Assembly (NCBI GenBank): GCA_964548905.1
Contig: CAZJTL010000001.1
Location: forward strand, 33,676 to 97,675
Direction: 5' to 3'
DNA: 64,000 nt
From: CAZJTL01 sp964548905
Lineage (GTDB): Bacteria > Cyanobacteriota > Cyanobacteriia > Cyanobacteriales > Xenococcaceae
Shown: in pieces, positions 35,276-43,781 of the stretch
How the letters are laid out: every line of letters starts with the position of its first letter
How positions within the stretch are numbered: the stretch's first letter is position 1
Notes under the pieces: model-generated
Told to the model about the DNA's origin: nothing
The model's database searches: none
Seen by the model: the letters and a program-made list of their open reading frames with translations, nothing else
Made by a program: the position numbers and the translations under genes

Positions 35276-36640
35276 ATGAAACGTAGGAAAATTTTGGAGT
35301 TAGGAGGAACTGGTGTTGTTACGGCACTGATTGGCGATCGCTTGATTCGAGGTGGAAACGAGCAAAATTTAGCCATATCTGCGGCTGAGAAAGCTAAAAT
35401 CGCCCAAGTCAGTGTTGATTGGCAACAGGCGATCGCCCAAACTACACCTTTGCTCTTTGGTTCTAACGATTATGAAATCACCGACCTTAACAAAGCCTCA
35501 GATAAAGTCTTTCAAAAACATGTAGGCGATCTCGATATTGGCTTGATTCGCATCCATCATAAGGAGTTATCCGATCGCTGGAGTAACCCCACTAGCAAAA
35601 ATTGGGATGAAGCTAAAATCAAAAAGGTTTTCGATCTTTCCTATCCCCATCAACCTACGCTGGTACAAAATATTCCTGGTTGGCCAAAATGGATGAAAAC
35701 CGACCAAAATGGTTGGCTCGATCCTTCAGAATATGATCGCTATGCGTCTTTTTGCGCCGATTTAGTCACTATTCTCAATCAACGTCAGCAGCGCCAGATT
35801 ATTTACTGGGAACCTTTTAACGAAAAAGAAAAAGAGTACGAAGCAGCAGGACAACTGAACCAACTTTGGCAAATTTATAACCAAACAGCCAAAGCGATGA
35901 AGAGTCGAGATCCTAAAATTAAAATAGGCGGCCCAGCTTTAACCTGGGATAATGATAGTGTCTTGGCTAGTTTTCTCGATCGCTGCGGTACTAACGTCGA
36001 TTTTATTTCTTGGCATCGTTATGCTAGCGGCAATGCACAAGATTCGACAGAACAAATTCTGGCTTATCCACCACAATATCAAGAACAAGTCCGCAGATTT
36101 CGAGCAATAACTGCTAAAGCTATTGGCGATCGAACCATACCTCTATTTTTGAGCGAATATAATATCAACTTTACTTGGGACTCTGGAGAAACCAGACAGA
36201 ATAATCATATCGGTGCGGTTTGGTTTGCTTCTGTTCTCAAGCATTTAGCTGAATCTGGTATTGATATGGCTGCTTCTTGGCATCTTAAAGACGGAATTTA
36301 TGGGATGATTGACCCAGCTAACAAGTTACGTCCAGCAGCCAATGTTTTTGCTTGGGGCAATAAATATTTGATTGGCAAGGTAATGGCAACTAAGAGCGAT
36401 CTTTCTTCTCTAGAAGCATTAGCAGTTCGCCAACAAAACGGGAAGCGATCGCTGTTGTTAATTAATAAGTCATCAGCAGCTACTAGAGTAAATCTCAAGG
36501 AAGATGGACAAAATGTTTCAATCCAAAATATTAGTAATTCTTATTTGGATGAAAAGGGCGTTTCCAATAAAGTTCTTGCCAAAATCGATCCTCAAGGATT
36601 GATGATGAAACAATACTCTCTAATGTTATTAAGGTTGTGA
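35276..36640 (+). CDS. Clan GH-A glycoside hydrolase (GH39-like), exported or membrane-anchored
   Basis: 454 residues from the ATG at 35276, which has GGAAA seven bases upstream; the GTG two codons earlier is too close to that site. The N-terminus MKRRKILELGGTG, then VVTALIGD, resembles a short twin-arginine-like or anchored signal. The barrel has YWEPFNEKE (N182-E183 as general acid/base) and PLFLSEYNI (E294 as nucleophile), the two carboxylates of clan A retaining glycosidases, and HRYASG between them. The C-terminus is a beta-rich region as in GH39/GH51 enzymes. Placed last after the Wzc-type gene, it may trim or release the polymer made by this operon. The linkage cut is unknown. Confidence 0.75.
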   Translation: MKRRKILELGGTGVVTALIGDRLIRGGNEQNLAISAAEKAKIAQVSVDWQQAIAQTTPLLFGSNDYEITDLNKASDKVFQKHVGDLDIGLIRIHHKELSDRWSNPTSKNWDEAKIKKVFDLSYPHQPTLVQNIPGWPKWMKTDQNGWLDPSEYDRYASFCADLVTILNQRQQRQIIYWEPFNEKEKEYEAAGQLNQLWQIYNQTAKAMKSRDPKIKIGGPALTWDNDSVLASFLDRCGTNVDFISWHRYASGNAQDSTEQILAYPPQYQEQVRRFRAITAKAIGDRTIPLFLSEYNINFTWDSGETRQNNHIGAVWFASVLKHLAESGIDMAASWHLKDGIYGMIDPANKLRPAANVFAWGNKYLIGKVMATKSDLSSLEALAVRQQNGKRSLLLINKSSAATRVNLKEDGQNVSIQNISNSYLDEKGVSNKVLAKIDPQGLMMKQYSLMLLRL

Positions 36641-36755
36641 AGAGAACCAGAAGCAAGGAACAAGGAATAAGGATAAGCTATTCCACATAAAAACATTGCA
36701 CAATGCATTTTCCTTCTGCCTTCTGCATAAAAGCCTTCTGCCTTGATATCATCTA

Positions 36756-37391
36756 TTAAAAGTGGATGGCAATATTACTGAGATTTTGTCCGTAAACCTG
36801 CCATGACATCCTAACTAAAGCGCTAACAATACTAGCGGCTACCACTGGTGAACCTTTTCGACCTTCTGTGTAAATATAAGGACTAGACAATCCTGTCAAT
36901 TTTTCTCTAACTTCCATCTCAACAAATTGGGAAGGAGTAGCAATGACTAGAGAAGGTCGAGCTTTTTTCTTCTCGATCGCCTCAATTAAGGTGGTTAGTG
37001 CCGTTGTTGCTTGACCGATGACAAAAATTGCTTCTGGGTAGCGATCGCTCAAAATTTGTAAGCCTAAACCAGCTTTGGCAGTGAGATTAGTCCCTCGCTT
37101 GCTTGTGGTAGTACAGCAAAAGACTGGATTAATAAAGGTTCTTTCTAATAAAGGTACGATACTGACTTGAATCATCGGTACATCGACGATAATCGGAGTA
37201 CGTGCTGCTAAAGCTGCTGCACCTATTTGTAGCGATCGCTCTGAAAAACGCAGCAGGGAAGCATATTCAAAATCAGCAGTGCCATAAATTACCTGACGAA
37301 CAATTTCATATTCCGCAGGAGAAAATTGATGGGAGCCTAGTTCGCGATCGATCGTAGCTAGACTTTGAGCATCTGTAATATGTAATTCCAT
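36756..37391 (-). CDS. CbiC/CobH-family protein (precorrin-8X methylmutase-like)
   Basis: 211 residues, the family length. VRQVIYGTADFEYASLLRFSE corresponds to the family motif that normally reads RVIHxTADF. The usual catalytic histidine is Tyr36 here. EAIFVIGQATTAL and the glycine-rich EGRKGSPVVAASIVSALVRMSW match the substrate-binding C-terminal half. In cobalamin synthesis the enzyme moves a methyl group from C11 to C12 of precorrin-8X to give hydrogenobyrinate. With the histidine changed, the reaction or the mechanism may differ, though this may be the common cyanobacterial variant. No other cobalamin genes are beside it. Confidence 0.8.
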   Translation of the reverse strand: MELHITDAQSLATIDRELGSHQFSPAEYEIVRQVIYGTADFEYASLLRFSERSLQIGAAALAARTPIIVDVPMIQVSIVPLLERTFINPVFCCTTTSKRGTNLTAKAGLGLQILSDRYPEAIFVIGQATTALTTLIEAIEKKKARPSLVIATPSQFVEMEVREKLTGLSSPYIYTEGRKGSPVVAASIVSALVRMSWQVYGQNLSNIAIHF

Positions 37392-37529
37392 ATAGCTGTT
37401 AATTAATAACTCGTAATTCGCAATTTAATTTAAGTATTTAGCATTTAGCATCAATACATGGTCAAAGTTATATCTACATTTCTTTTAGTCGAGCGCGAAT
37501 TACGAGAAATCGATCGCAAATTGTAATAA

Positions 37530-38333
37530 TTACGTCTCGGAAGTTGGAGTTCGATTCAGCAGTGGAGATAAATACGCTACTACTGCACCTAAAACAAAAC
37601 CAAGCAGGTTACGCAACAAAGGCAACCATTCCGCAGTACGACTAATCACTGGACCGATACCAAAGGCAATAAACAAAATTCCCCACAGAGGAGACATAAT
37701 TAATGCCCATTGCCAAGCTAATGTTTGTCCTTGTTTGCGGGGTACTGCTGCAAATCCCAGAATCACACCACCAACGATCGAACTAATTAAGGTAAGAATC
37801 CACTGTTCTTGAGGCAATCCAGGCACTACCACACAACCGCCTTGTTGCAGACATCCTTTGACAGTATCGATCGCGTCAACAATTGCCTTATTTTCTCCGT
37901 TTTCGCGAACATAGTACATATTGCCAAAACGAGTTTGCAATTCAATCCAAAAAGTACGGGGTAATAGTTCGTAGACAGCATCACCAATGCTAAAAGCTAG
38001 GATATTGCCTCCCCTACCATCGGCGACTAATAAAATACTTTTATCATCTAAACCCCAATAATTTTTAACTGCTCTACCAGGGGTGCGATCGAACTGGGTT
38101 AAAACTCTCATTTTCCACCCAGATGCAGTTTCAAATTTGTCTAAGTCTTGTATTAATGATTCTTCTTGGCGTTGAGGCAGAAAATTAGCTAAGTCAATCA
38201 CAGGAGTTTGATAATTGGGTAACAACTCTGGATTATTTACCGCCCAGGCTGCTGGTGCCAGACTCCAAGTTGTAATTGTTACTAAACATGCGATTAAGGT
38301 AAGGCAAATTTTTTTTGTCAAATTTTTTGACAT
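37530..38333 (-). CDS. psb32: TPM-domain protein, Psb32-like (photosystem II repair)
   Basis: 267 residues. A cleavable signal peptide ends near SLAPAAWA. The TPM domain follows: VIDLANFLPQRQEESLIQDLDKFETASGWKMRVLT and LLVADGRGGNILAFSIGDAVYELLP. Two or three membrane helices are at the C-terminus (about 178-255). This is the layout of cyanobacterial Psb32 and plant TLP18.3, lumenal thylakoid proteins that help photosystem II repair under strong light. It is transcribed alone; SD-like AAGGA lies ahead of the ATG. Confidence 0.88.
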   Translation of the reverse strand: MSKNLTKKICLTLIACLVTITTWSLAPAAWAVNNPELLPNYQTPVIDLANFLPQRQEESLIQDLDKFETASGWKMRVLTQFDRTPGRAVKNYWGLDDKSILLVADGRGGNILAFSIGDAVYELLPRTFWIELQTRFGNMYYVRENGENKAIVDAIDTVKGCLQQGGCVVVPGLPQEQWILTLISSIVGGVILGFAAVPRKQGQTLAWQWALIMSPLWGILFIAFGIGPVISRTAEWLPLLRNLLGFVLGAVVAYLSPLLNRTPTSET

Positions 38334-38447
38334 GGTAATTTTCTTAAAAGGACGAACAACTATGTTTGTTAAAAAAAAACTAGTTTCTTTACACTTGTTT
38401 ACCTTATTTTAAGATTATCCTGCCAAAAATTAGAACAAGATCCAAAA

Positions 38448-38888
38448 TTAATCCTTATCCCTTTGAGAAAGTAAATTGGCAGATCTAGATGAAGGTTGCT
38501 TCCAGGTTTTCCAAGCTGCTCTAACACCAGCAGCTAAACTTTTGGTGCTATTACTAACGCTTTGCACTTGCTCTTGAGCATCTCCTAGGGTGCGATCGAC
38601 TTGTTTGACTATACCAGAAGCACTACTAGCACCTTGATGAAGTTCGTCAGTCAGTTCGCTAATTTCCAGTCCTGTCAAACGAATTGCTTCCAAGGTAGGG
38701 GGAAAGTCTTTTCTGAGAGTATCAAAAAGTTTTTCTGCACTGCGAGCAGCTCTTGCAACTTCTTGTAGGGTAGGTAAAGCCGCTATAACAACAGCCGTTA
38801 GACTGGCTGCGACCAACATTAAGGATAGTCCAAGCCAAAATAAAGGATAGATTACATAGTTTAGAGAATCATTGTTGCTTATTTCCAC
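38448..38888 (-). CDS. DUF948-like membrane-anchored protein
   Basis: 146 residues if translation begins at the GTG at 38888. The frame is open further, to 39011, but that would overlap the YtxH gene by 101 bases. One membrane helix (PLFWLGLSLMLVAASLTAVV) is followed by an amphipathic helical region, VARAARSAEKLFDTLRKDFPPTLEAIRLTG, typical of the DUF948 group, then VKQVDRTLGDAQEQVQSVSNSTKSLAAG. The function is unknown. Pairing with a YtxH protein is common and suggests an envelope or stress role. The start is the least certain part. Confidence 0.78.
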   Translation of the reverse strand: MEISNNDSLNYVIYPLFWLGLSLMLVAASLTAVVIAALPTLQEVARAARSAEKLFDTLRKDFPPTLEAIRLTGLEISELTDELHQGASSASGIVKQVDRTLGDAQEQVQSVSNSTKSLAAGVRAAWKTWKQPSSRSANLLSQRDKD

Positions 38889-38910
38889 GTACTTATCACT
38901 CTTAATTAAA

Positions 38911-39261
38911 TCAGCTTTTATCAACCAAGGAGGAATTGGTACTTTTAGAGATGTCGCTAGGATTTTTGTTGAGACTGGCTTGTTGCTGAGAAGCTTCAAC
39001 TCCTGCTGCAATTGCTTCTTTGAGTCGATTGAGAGTTTCGTCCCAATTCCGAAGAGCAGACTCAGAAAGACGATCTGTTTGCAATTGTACGCTAGTTGAT
39101 AAATCTTCAGCTAATTCTGGCAGAGCGTCAGCAGATTTTTTGAGCAACTGTCGCGTTTCTCGACCGCTACGAGGAGCAGTTAACAAGCCGACGATCGCCC
39201 CTACAGCTCCACCGAGGATAGCTCCACCAATAAATGCGACCGTTGAGTTCTTCTTCGACAT
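38911..39261 (-). CDS. YtxH-domain (gas-vesicle/stress-like) protein
   Basis: 116 residues. The N-terminal helix with FIGGAILGGAVGAIVGLLTAPRSGRETR is the YtxH signature: a glycine-rich membrane segment followed by a TAPxSGxETR motif. The rest is a polar alpha-helical region. The function is unknown in the family; it is linked to general stress in Bacillus. It lies 22 bases upstream of the DUF948-like gene and is probably co-transcribed with it. Confidence 0.88.
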   Translation of the reverse strand: MSKKNSTVAFIGGAILGGAVGAIVGLLTAPRSGRETRQLLKKSADALPELAEDLSTSVQLQTDRLSESALRNWDETLNRLKEAIAAGVEASQQQASLNKNPSDISKSTNSSLVDKS

Positions 39262-39369
39262 CTTTTAGCCTCTACCTCTGTCAATCATTCTAGCTGATTT
39301 AGAATTTCTACTATAAGTTTGAACGATCGCAAACGATTTGGCAAAATTTAGATTAATTATTCAGCTAAC

Positions 39370-39690
39370 TTATTTACTCGATAAAAGGGGACGTAATCGA
39401 GCTTGGCTGCGACAAAATCTAGACAACCAAACTAAAAGAACCACAATTTTTTTGATTTGTGTGAGTTGAAACTGTAATTTTTGATATCTTTCTTTAGCAA
39501 GATAAATATTAGTTCGCGAGCGATAAATTAGTTTAGGTGCAAGAGAAAGCATTAAATGAACATTGGCTTCACATTTGTTTAAAGCATCTGTTACTTGAGT
39601 TAAGATTTGACGTAATTTCCAGATTTTCAAGGCAAGGTATAGGTTAACCAGCGTGATAAACAAATTAAAAATGATTAAAAAAGTTAGCAT
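39370..39690 (-). CDS. Small membrane protein of unknown function
   Basis: 106 residues from the ATG at 39690. One N-terminal membrane helix (FLIIFNLFITLVNLYLALKIW) is followed by a basic helical region with a second hydrophobic stretch (IKKIVVLLVWLSRF). I recognise no family. Its start codon lies only nine bases from the divergent start of the LpxB-related gene. Confidence 0.65.
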   Translation of the reverse strand: MLTFLIIFNLFITLVNLYLALKIWKLRQILTQVTDALNKCEANVHLMLSLAPKLIYRSRTNIYLAKERYQKLQFQLTQIKKIVVLLVWLSRFCRSQARLRPLLSSK

Positions 39691-39699
39691 TGTTAGCAA

Positions 39700-41016
39700 A
39701 TGAAATTATTAGTAATTAGCAACGGTCATGGAGAAGACATAATTGCTGTTCGGATTTTAGAAGAATTAGTCAATTGTACTTCCTTAGAAATTGCAGCTTT
39801 ACCAATAGTTGGTCAAGGATATGCTTTCACCAAAGCAAAAATCGCGATCGCGGGAAAAGTAAAGCAAATGCCTTCTGGTGGCTTTATTTACCAGGATGGA
39901 CGACAGCTATGGCGAGATCTGCAAGGTGGCTTGTTGCAGCTTACTTTAGAGCAATATCAAGTAGTTCGTCAATGGGGACGCGATCGCTGTTTTATTCTGG
40001 CAGTAGGCGATCTCGTTCCTTTATTATTTGCTTGGCTCAGTGGTACTAATTATGCTTTTGTGGGAACTGCTAAATCGGAATATTATCTACGGGACGATCG
40101 AGGTTGGTTGTCTCGTACTTCTTGGATAGAGAGAAAATTTGGCTCAGATTATCTGCCTTGGGAGAGATTTTTGATGAGTCATCCTCGCTGTCAAGCGGTA
40201 TTTCCTAGAGATAGTTTAACTACTCAAGTATTACAAAAATGGTCGATTCCTGCTTTAGATTTGGGTAATCCGATGATGGATGGAATTATTTCTAGTCAAA
40301 CCAATCCAATGTTTGAGATAAGGCAAGCAGAAGGGAGCAAATCTTTTATCTCGCCAATAACTCAACCTTCTGCCTTCTCCCGAAGGGATTTAATCGTGCT
40401 GCTATTACCTGGTTCGAGAATGCCAGAAGCAGAATCTAATTGGCAAAAAATTCTCGTAGCAGTCGATAGCGCGATCGCGAGTTTTGTTGAGTTGAATTTA
40501 ATCTTTTTAGCGGCGATCGCCCCTGCTTTGAATCTCGATTCATTTGAGCAACATTTACCGAGTCAGAATTGGCACTCACAACCACTCGATTCAGTAACTA
40601 CACCAATTAGCGATCCTCAAAGAATTATTTTTGCTAAACACCAGGCAAAATTAGTCTTAACTCAAAACGCTTATGCAGATTGCTTAGTGAATAGCAATTT
40701 AGCGATCGCCATGGCTGGTACGGCTACAGAACAATTTGTTGGTTTGGGTAAACCTGTATTTACTTTTTCTGGCGAAGGACCTCAATTTACCTATGCTTTT
40801 GCTGAAGCGCAAACTCGTTTACTAGGAGAATCGGTTATTTTAGTCGATCGACCCGATCTAGTTGGTGGCGCGATCGACTCTGTGTTTAATAATCGCGATC
40901 GTCTGGAACAAATTGCTATTAATGGTAAGCGACGTATGGGAGAACCTGGTGCAGCTAAGCGTATTGCTCAATGCTTGCTGGAGCAAATTTTCTCAACAGA
41001 ATCCCCAGATATTTAG
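39700..41016 (+). CDS. Lipid-A-disaccharide synthase-related protein (LpxB-like, cyanobacterial subfamily)
   Basis: 438 residues. It opens MKLLVISNGHGEDIIAVRIL, the acceptor-side Rossmann loop with the GHGED motif of the LpxB-related family (GT19-like, GT-B fold). LLLPGSRMPEA and MAGTATEQFVGLGKPVFTFSGEGPQF provide the C-terminal donor-binding half. The group is annotated as 'lipid-A-disaccharide synthase-related' in cyanobacteria; whether it makes a lipid A-type disaccharide is not established. It begins with an ATG nine bases from the divergent small membrane protein gene. Confidence 0.85.
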   Translation: MKLLVISNGHGEDIIAVRILEELVNCTSLEIAALPIVGQGYAFTKAKIAIAGKVKQMPSGGFIYQDGRQLWRDLQGGLLQLTLEQYQVVRQWGRDRCFILAVGDLVPLLFAWLSGTNYAFVGTAKSEYYLRDDRGWLSRTSWIERKFGSDYLPWERFLMSHPRCQAVFPRDSLTTQVLQKWSIPALDLGNPMMDGIISSQTNPMFEIRQAEGSKSFISPITQPSAFSRRDLIVLLLPGSRMPEAESNWQKILVAVDSAIASFVELNLIFLAAIAPALNLDSFEQHLPSQNWHSQPLDSVTTPISDPQRIIFAKHQAKLVLTQNAYADCLVNSNLAIAMAGTATEQFVGLGKPVFTFSGEGPQFTYAFAEAQTRLLGESVILVDRPDLVGGAIDSVFNNRDRLEQIAINGKRRMGEPGAAKRIAQCLLEQIFSTESPDI

Positions 41017-41238
41017 GTTTTTTGAACTTCATAAGCGGAAAAAATTGAGACTCCAGTGAAACATGCTTAGTCAATACCAATTGTGTTGAGTTTGTAAGCT
41101 GGGGAGACGTAGCGATCGCGGGAAAAGACGCAATTAATTATTAGGGTACTTTACAAAGCTACTAGATTACTATTTGAGGAATTGTGTAGAGAATTGATAG
41201 AGTAAATGTCTCACAAGAAGCGCTAGGAGAAAACATAG

Positions 41239-42321
41239 ATGGAAATTGGCGTTCCTAAAGAAACTAAAGATCTTGAATTTCGAGTTGGTTTAAGTCCCAG
41301 TAGTGTCAGAGTTTTATCAGAGCAAAAACATCTAGTCTTTATTGAGATGGGTGCAGGAGATGGCGCAGGTTTTAGCGATCGAGAGTATCAGGAAGCAGGA
41401 GCAAAAATCGTCTCAGCAGTAGATGCGTGGAATCGAGACTTAGTAGTCAAAGTCAAAGAACCTCTAGCGCCAGAATATCAGTATCTCAAACCAGATCAAA
41501 TCCTATTTACTTATTTGCATTTAGCTGCCGATCGTCCTTTGACAGAACGTTTAATAGAAAGTGGAGTAACGGCGATCGCTTACGAAACTGTCGAATTAAC
41601 TGATGGTAAATTACCACTACTAGCACCGATGAGCGTTATTGCTGGACGTTTATCGGTACAGTTTGGTGCCAGATATCTAGAAAAACAACAGGGAGGAAGA
41701 GGTGTCCTTTTAGGCGGAATTCCTGGAGTAGGCTCTGGTAAAGTAGTTATTCTTGGTGGTGGTGTAGTTGGAACTGAAGCTGCCAAAATTGCCGTAGGTA
41801 TGGGCGCTCAGGTTCAGATTTTGGATGTTAGTGTAGATAGACTAGCTTATTTAGAAACCTTATTTGGTTCGAGAGTAGGACTACTATACAGCAATTCAGC
41901 TAATATTGAGGCTACAGTTACAGAAGCAGATTTACTGATCGGTGCAGTGTTAGTCTTAGGAAAAAAAGCGCCCATCTTAGTACCTCGGAGTTTAGTGAAA
42001 TCGATGCATCCTGGTTCAGTAATTGTTGACGTTGCTGTCGATCAGGGTGGCTGTATCGAAACCCTAAAAGTTACTTCTCACAGTAAACCAATTTATGTAG
42101 AAGAAGGTGTCGTTCACTGTGGTATTCCCAACATGCCAGGTGCAGTTCCCTGGACAGCAACACAAGCACTTAATAACAGTACCTTAGCCTATGTGTTAAA
42201 GCTAGCCAATCATGGCTTAAAAGCACTGGAGATGGATTCAGCTTTAGCTAAAGGTTTAAACGCCAAAAACCACGTTCTTATTCATCCAGCAGTCAGAGAA
42301 GTGTTTCCAGATCTTGGCTAA
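41239..42321 (+). CDS. ald: Alanine dehydrogenase
   Basis: 360 residues. MEIGVPKETKDLEFRVGLSP starts the AlaDH/PNT N-terminal domain and VKVKEPLAPEY includes the pyruvate-binding lysine region. YLHLAADRPL carries the catalytic histidine, and VVILGGGVVGTEAAKIAVGMGAQV is the NAD-binding loop. The enzyme interconverts L-alanine and pyruvate plus ammonia with NAD and supplies either nitrogen or carbon skeletons. The gene stands alone. Confidence 0.96.
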   Translation: MEIGVPKETKDLEFRVGLSPSSVRVLSEQKHLVFIEMGAGDGAGFSDREYQEAGAKIVSAVDAWNRDLVVKVKEPLAPEYQYLKPDQILFTYLHLAADRPLTERLIESGVTAIAYETVELTDGKLPLLAPMSVIAGRLSVQFGARYLEKQQGGRGVLLGGIPGVGSGKVVILGGGVVGTEAAKIAVGMGAQVQILDVSVDRLAYLETLFGSRVGLLYSNSANIEATVTEADLLIGAVLVLGKKAPILVPRSLVKSMHPGSVIVDVAVDQGGCIETLKVTSHSKPIYVEEGVVHCGIPNMPGAVPWTATQALNNSTLAYVLKLANHGLKALEMDSALAKGLNAKNHVLIHPAVREVFPDLG

Positions 42322-42325
42322 GCCT

Positions 42326-42374
42326 TAAGTCGTAAGTCGTAAGTCGTAAGTCGTAAGTCGTAAGTCGTAAGTCG
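42326..42374. repeat. Heptad array TAAGTCG x7
   Basis: Seven perfect copies of TAAGTCG follow the ald stop by four bases. Confidence 0.95.
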
Positions 42375-42462
42375 TAATTGTGGTTTTAATTATTATTACC
42401 TATTACCCATTACTTATTACTTACTACTTATTACCTAGCCCCTAGTCCCTAATCCCTAGCCC

Positions 42463-42645
42463 CTAATTAGCTCGATCGCCAGCAAAAGTAGTCTTAAATT
42501 CCTCAATCAATTCGTCTAGTTCTTCAAGCGCTTGATTGACATCAAGGCGGAGAGTACCTAAATTGGGCTTTTCTAGAAGTTTTACCAAAAATTCGCGCTT
42601 AGTCTCAATTTGCAAAATTTTAGCTTGAATTACTGACTTGTCCAT
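42463..42645 (-). CDS. Small helical protein of unknown function
   Basis: 60 residues, charged and predicted all-helical (for example KREFLVKLLEKP and ALEELDELIEEFKTTF). I do not recognise a family. AGG sits seven bases before the ATG, the composition is not shadow-like and there is no overlapping frame, so it is probably a real gene. Its neighbour is the divergent DUF2854 gene. Confidence 0.6.
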   Translation of the reverse strand: MDKSVIQAKILQIETKREFLVKLLEKPNLGTLRLDVNQALEELDELIEEFKTTFAGDRAN

Positions 42646-42736
42646 TTTGCCTACTAATGTGTAATTTTTCCGAATGCCATAAGATAATAATATTAACTAT
42701 TAGATACAAATTGTTAAATATATATATTCTTTGCCA

Positions 42737-43297
42737 ATGTTCGGTCAATTATCTTTAGCTAGGATCGGTTTAGTTGTGGGTAGTATTCTTACCGTTGTAG
42801 GTATTGCTGCTTATGTAATTGGGAATGCAACTTTGAATTTAGCAGGATTATTCTACGGAGTTCCTATTTTACTGGGAGGATTGGCGCTCAAAGCTGCTGA
42901 AATTAAACCTATTCCCTTTACCGAACAAACCTCTCCTGAAATTATTGCTCTGAGGGAACAACAAGCGACACCTACTCAAAATCAACTCCGCAAAGATGTG
43001 ACTCGCTTTCGTTACGGTCAAGAAGCTCACTTAGATGAATCTTTAGCGCGTATAGGTTTGAGTCCAAATGATGACCAAAGACCTGTATTAACTGGATTGA
43101 GAGAAACTGAGGTCAACGGCGCATATACTTTGATTATGGAATTTGATTCGCCATTTATTTCTCTAGAAAAATGGCAAGAAAAACAGGAAAAAATTGCTAC
43201 CTTCTTTGGTCCTGGAATTAAAGCTGATGTCGAGCAACCAGAAGAAAAGAGAATTAACCTCAGTTTAATTAGACTGTTGGAAGATACAGTCAGTTAA
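42737..43297 (+). CDS. DUF2854 protein (cyanobacteria and plastid-lineage)
   Basis: 186 residues from the ATG at 42737 (a TTG two codons upstream is possible). Two membrane helices at the N-terminus, about 6-26 and 33-50, the second with the stretch LAGLFYGVPILLGGLALK, are followed by a soluble domain with VTRFRYGQEAHLDESLARIGLS. This matches DUF2854, a family conserved in cyanobacteria and plants with no assigned function. A thylakoid or envelope location is likely. Confidence 0.85.
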   Translation: MFGQLSLARIGLVVGSILTVVGIAAYVIGNATLNLAGLFYGVPILLGGLALKAAEIKPIPFTEQTSPEIIALREQQATPTQNQLRKDVTRFRYGQEAHLDESLARIGLSPNDDQRPVLTGLRETEVNGAYTLIMEFDSPFISLEKWQEKQEKIATFFGPGIKADVEQPEEKRINLSLIRLLEDTVS

Positions 43298-43367
43298 AGA
43301 CTATTTTTACCATTGCTGCCAATCATAGTTTGCTAGTGCAAGAAGGCAGAAGTTCGAAGGCAGAAGA

Positions 43368-43405
43368 GGCGCGGACGGCGAATTTACTTCGCCGTATTGA
43401 GCGCC
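43368..43405. repeat. Compound hairpin
   Basis: The outer stem is GGCGC (43368-43372) with GCGCC (43401-43405); the inner 8-bp stem is ACGGCGAA with TTCGCCGT around a five-base loop. No T-run follows on either side, so it is a structured repeat rather than a clear terminator. Confidence 0.75.
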
Positions 43406-43512
43406 GTGGCAGAAGTAAACAGCCTTGTTACTACAAGGTTTTCTTCTCAATTAACTGACGGGTTAATTCTGCTATGTTGCACTAGTACAGGTAGGCGGAA
43501 ATACAATACCCA

Positions 43513-43646
43513 TTAAAGTGCTAACACCTTACCTTTATAAGTCCATTTGAATGGCTTTGCCATAGTTCGATTAAAGTAATCAATAAAATCTAAAATTCGA
43601 TTTTTCAGGTCAATTGTACTGGTAAAATTCCCACGCTTGAGTAGAC
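43513..43646 (-). pseudogene. IS630-family transposase, 3' fragment
   Basis: On the minus strand, translation reads LLKRGNFTSTIDLKNRIL, then DFIDYFNRTMAKPFKWTYKG, then KVLAL and a stop at 43513. This is the well-conserved C-terminal end of IS630-type transposases (DDE superfamily). Nothing of the catalytic domain is found upstream: the homology ends where the inverted-repeat element begins. It is a dead remnant. Confidence 0.85.
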
Positions 43647-43781
43647 CTCCTGCAAAAGTATTATGACGTTCTTTTCATAACAAAGTTTTTTAAGGTTTTC
43701 ACCTAATAATAAATCTTGAGCTGAATACTAGTTCAATTGTTGGTTATAGCAAAAATCGATCGGACTTATGCAGGAGGTCTA
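43642..43781. mobile_element. MITE-like element with 18-bp terminal inverted repeats
   Basis: The left end TAGACCTCCTGCAAAAGT (43642-43659) and right end ACTTATGCAGGAGGTCTA (43764-43781) are inverted copies with one mismatch. The 140-bp interior has no gene. TA at both outer ends fits the TA target duplication of IS630/Tc1 elements. A similar sequence, GACTTCTGCAAGAAGTCTA, at 43882-43900 may be another element end. Confidence 0.7.

Noticed and set aside
38889..39011. Longer N-terminus of the DUF948-like protein
   Set aside because: It would overlap the YtxH gene by about 100 bases in another frame, and the family begins right before the membrane helix.
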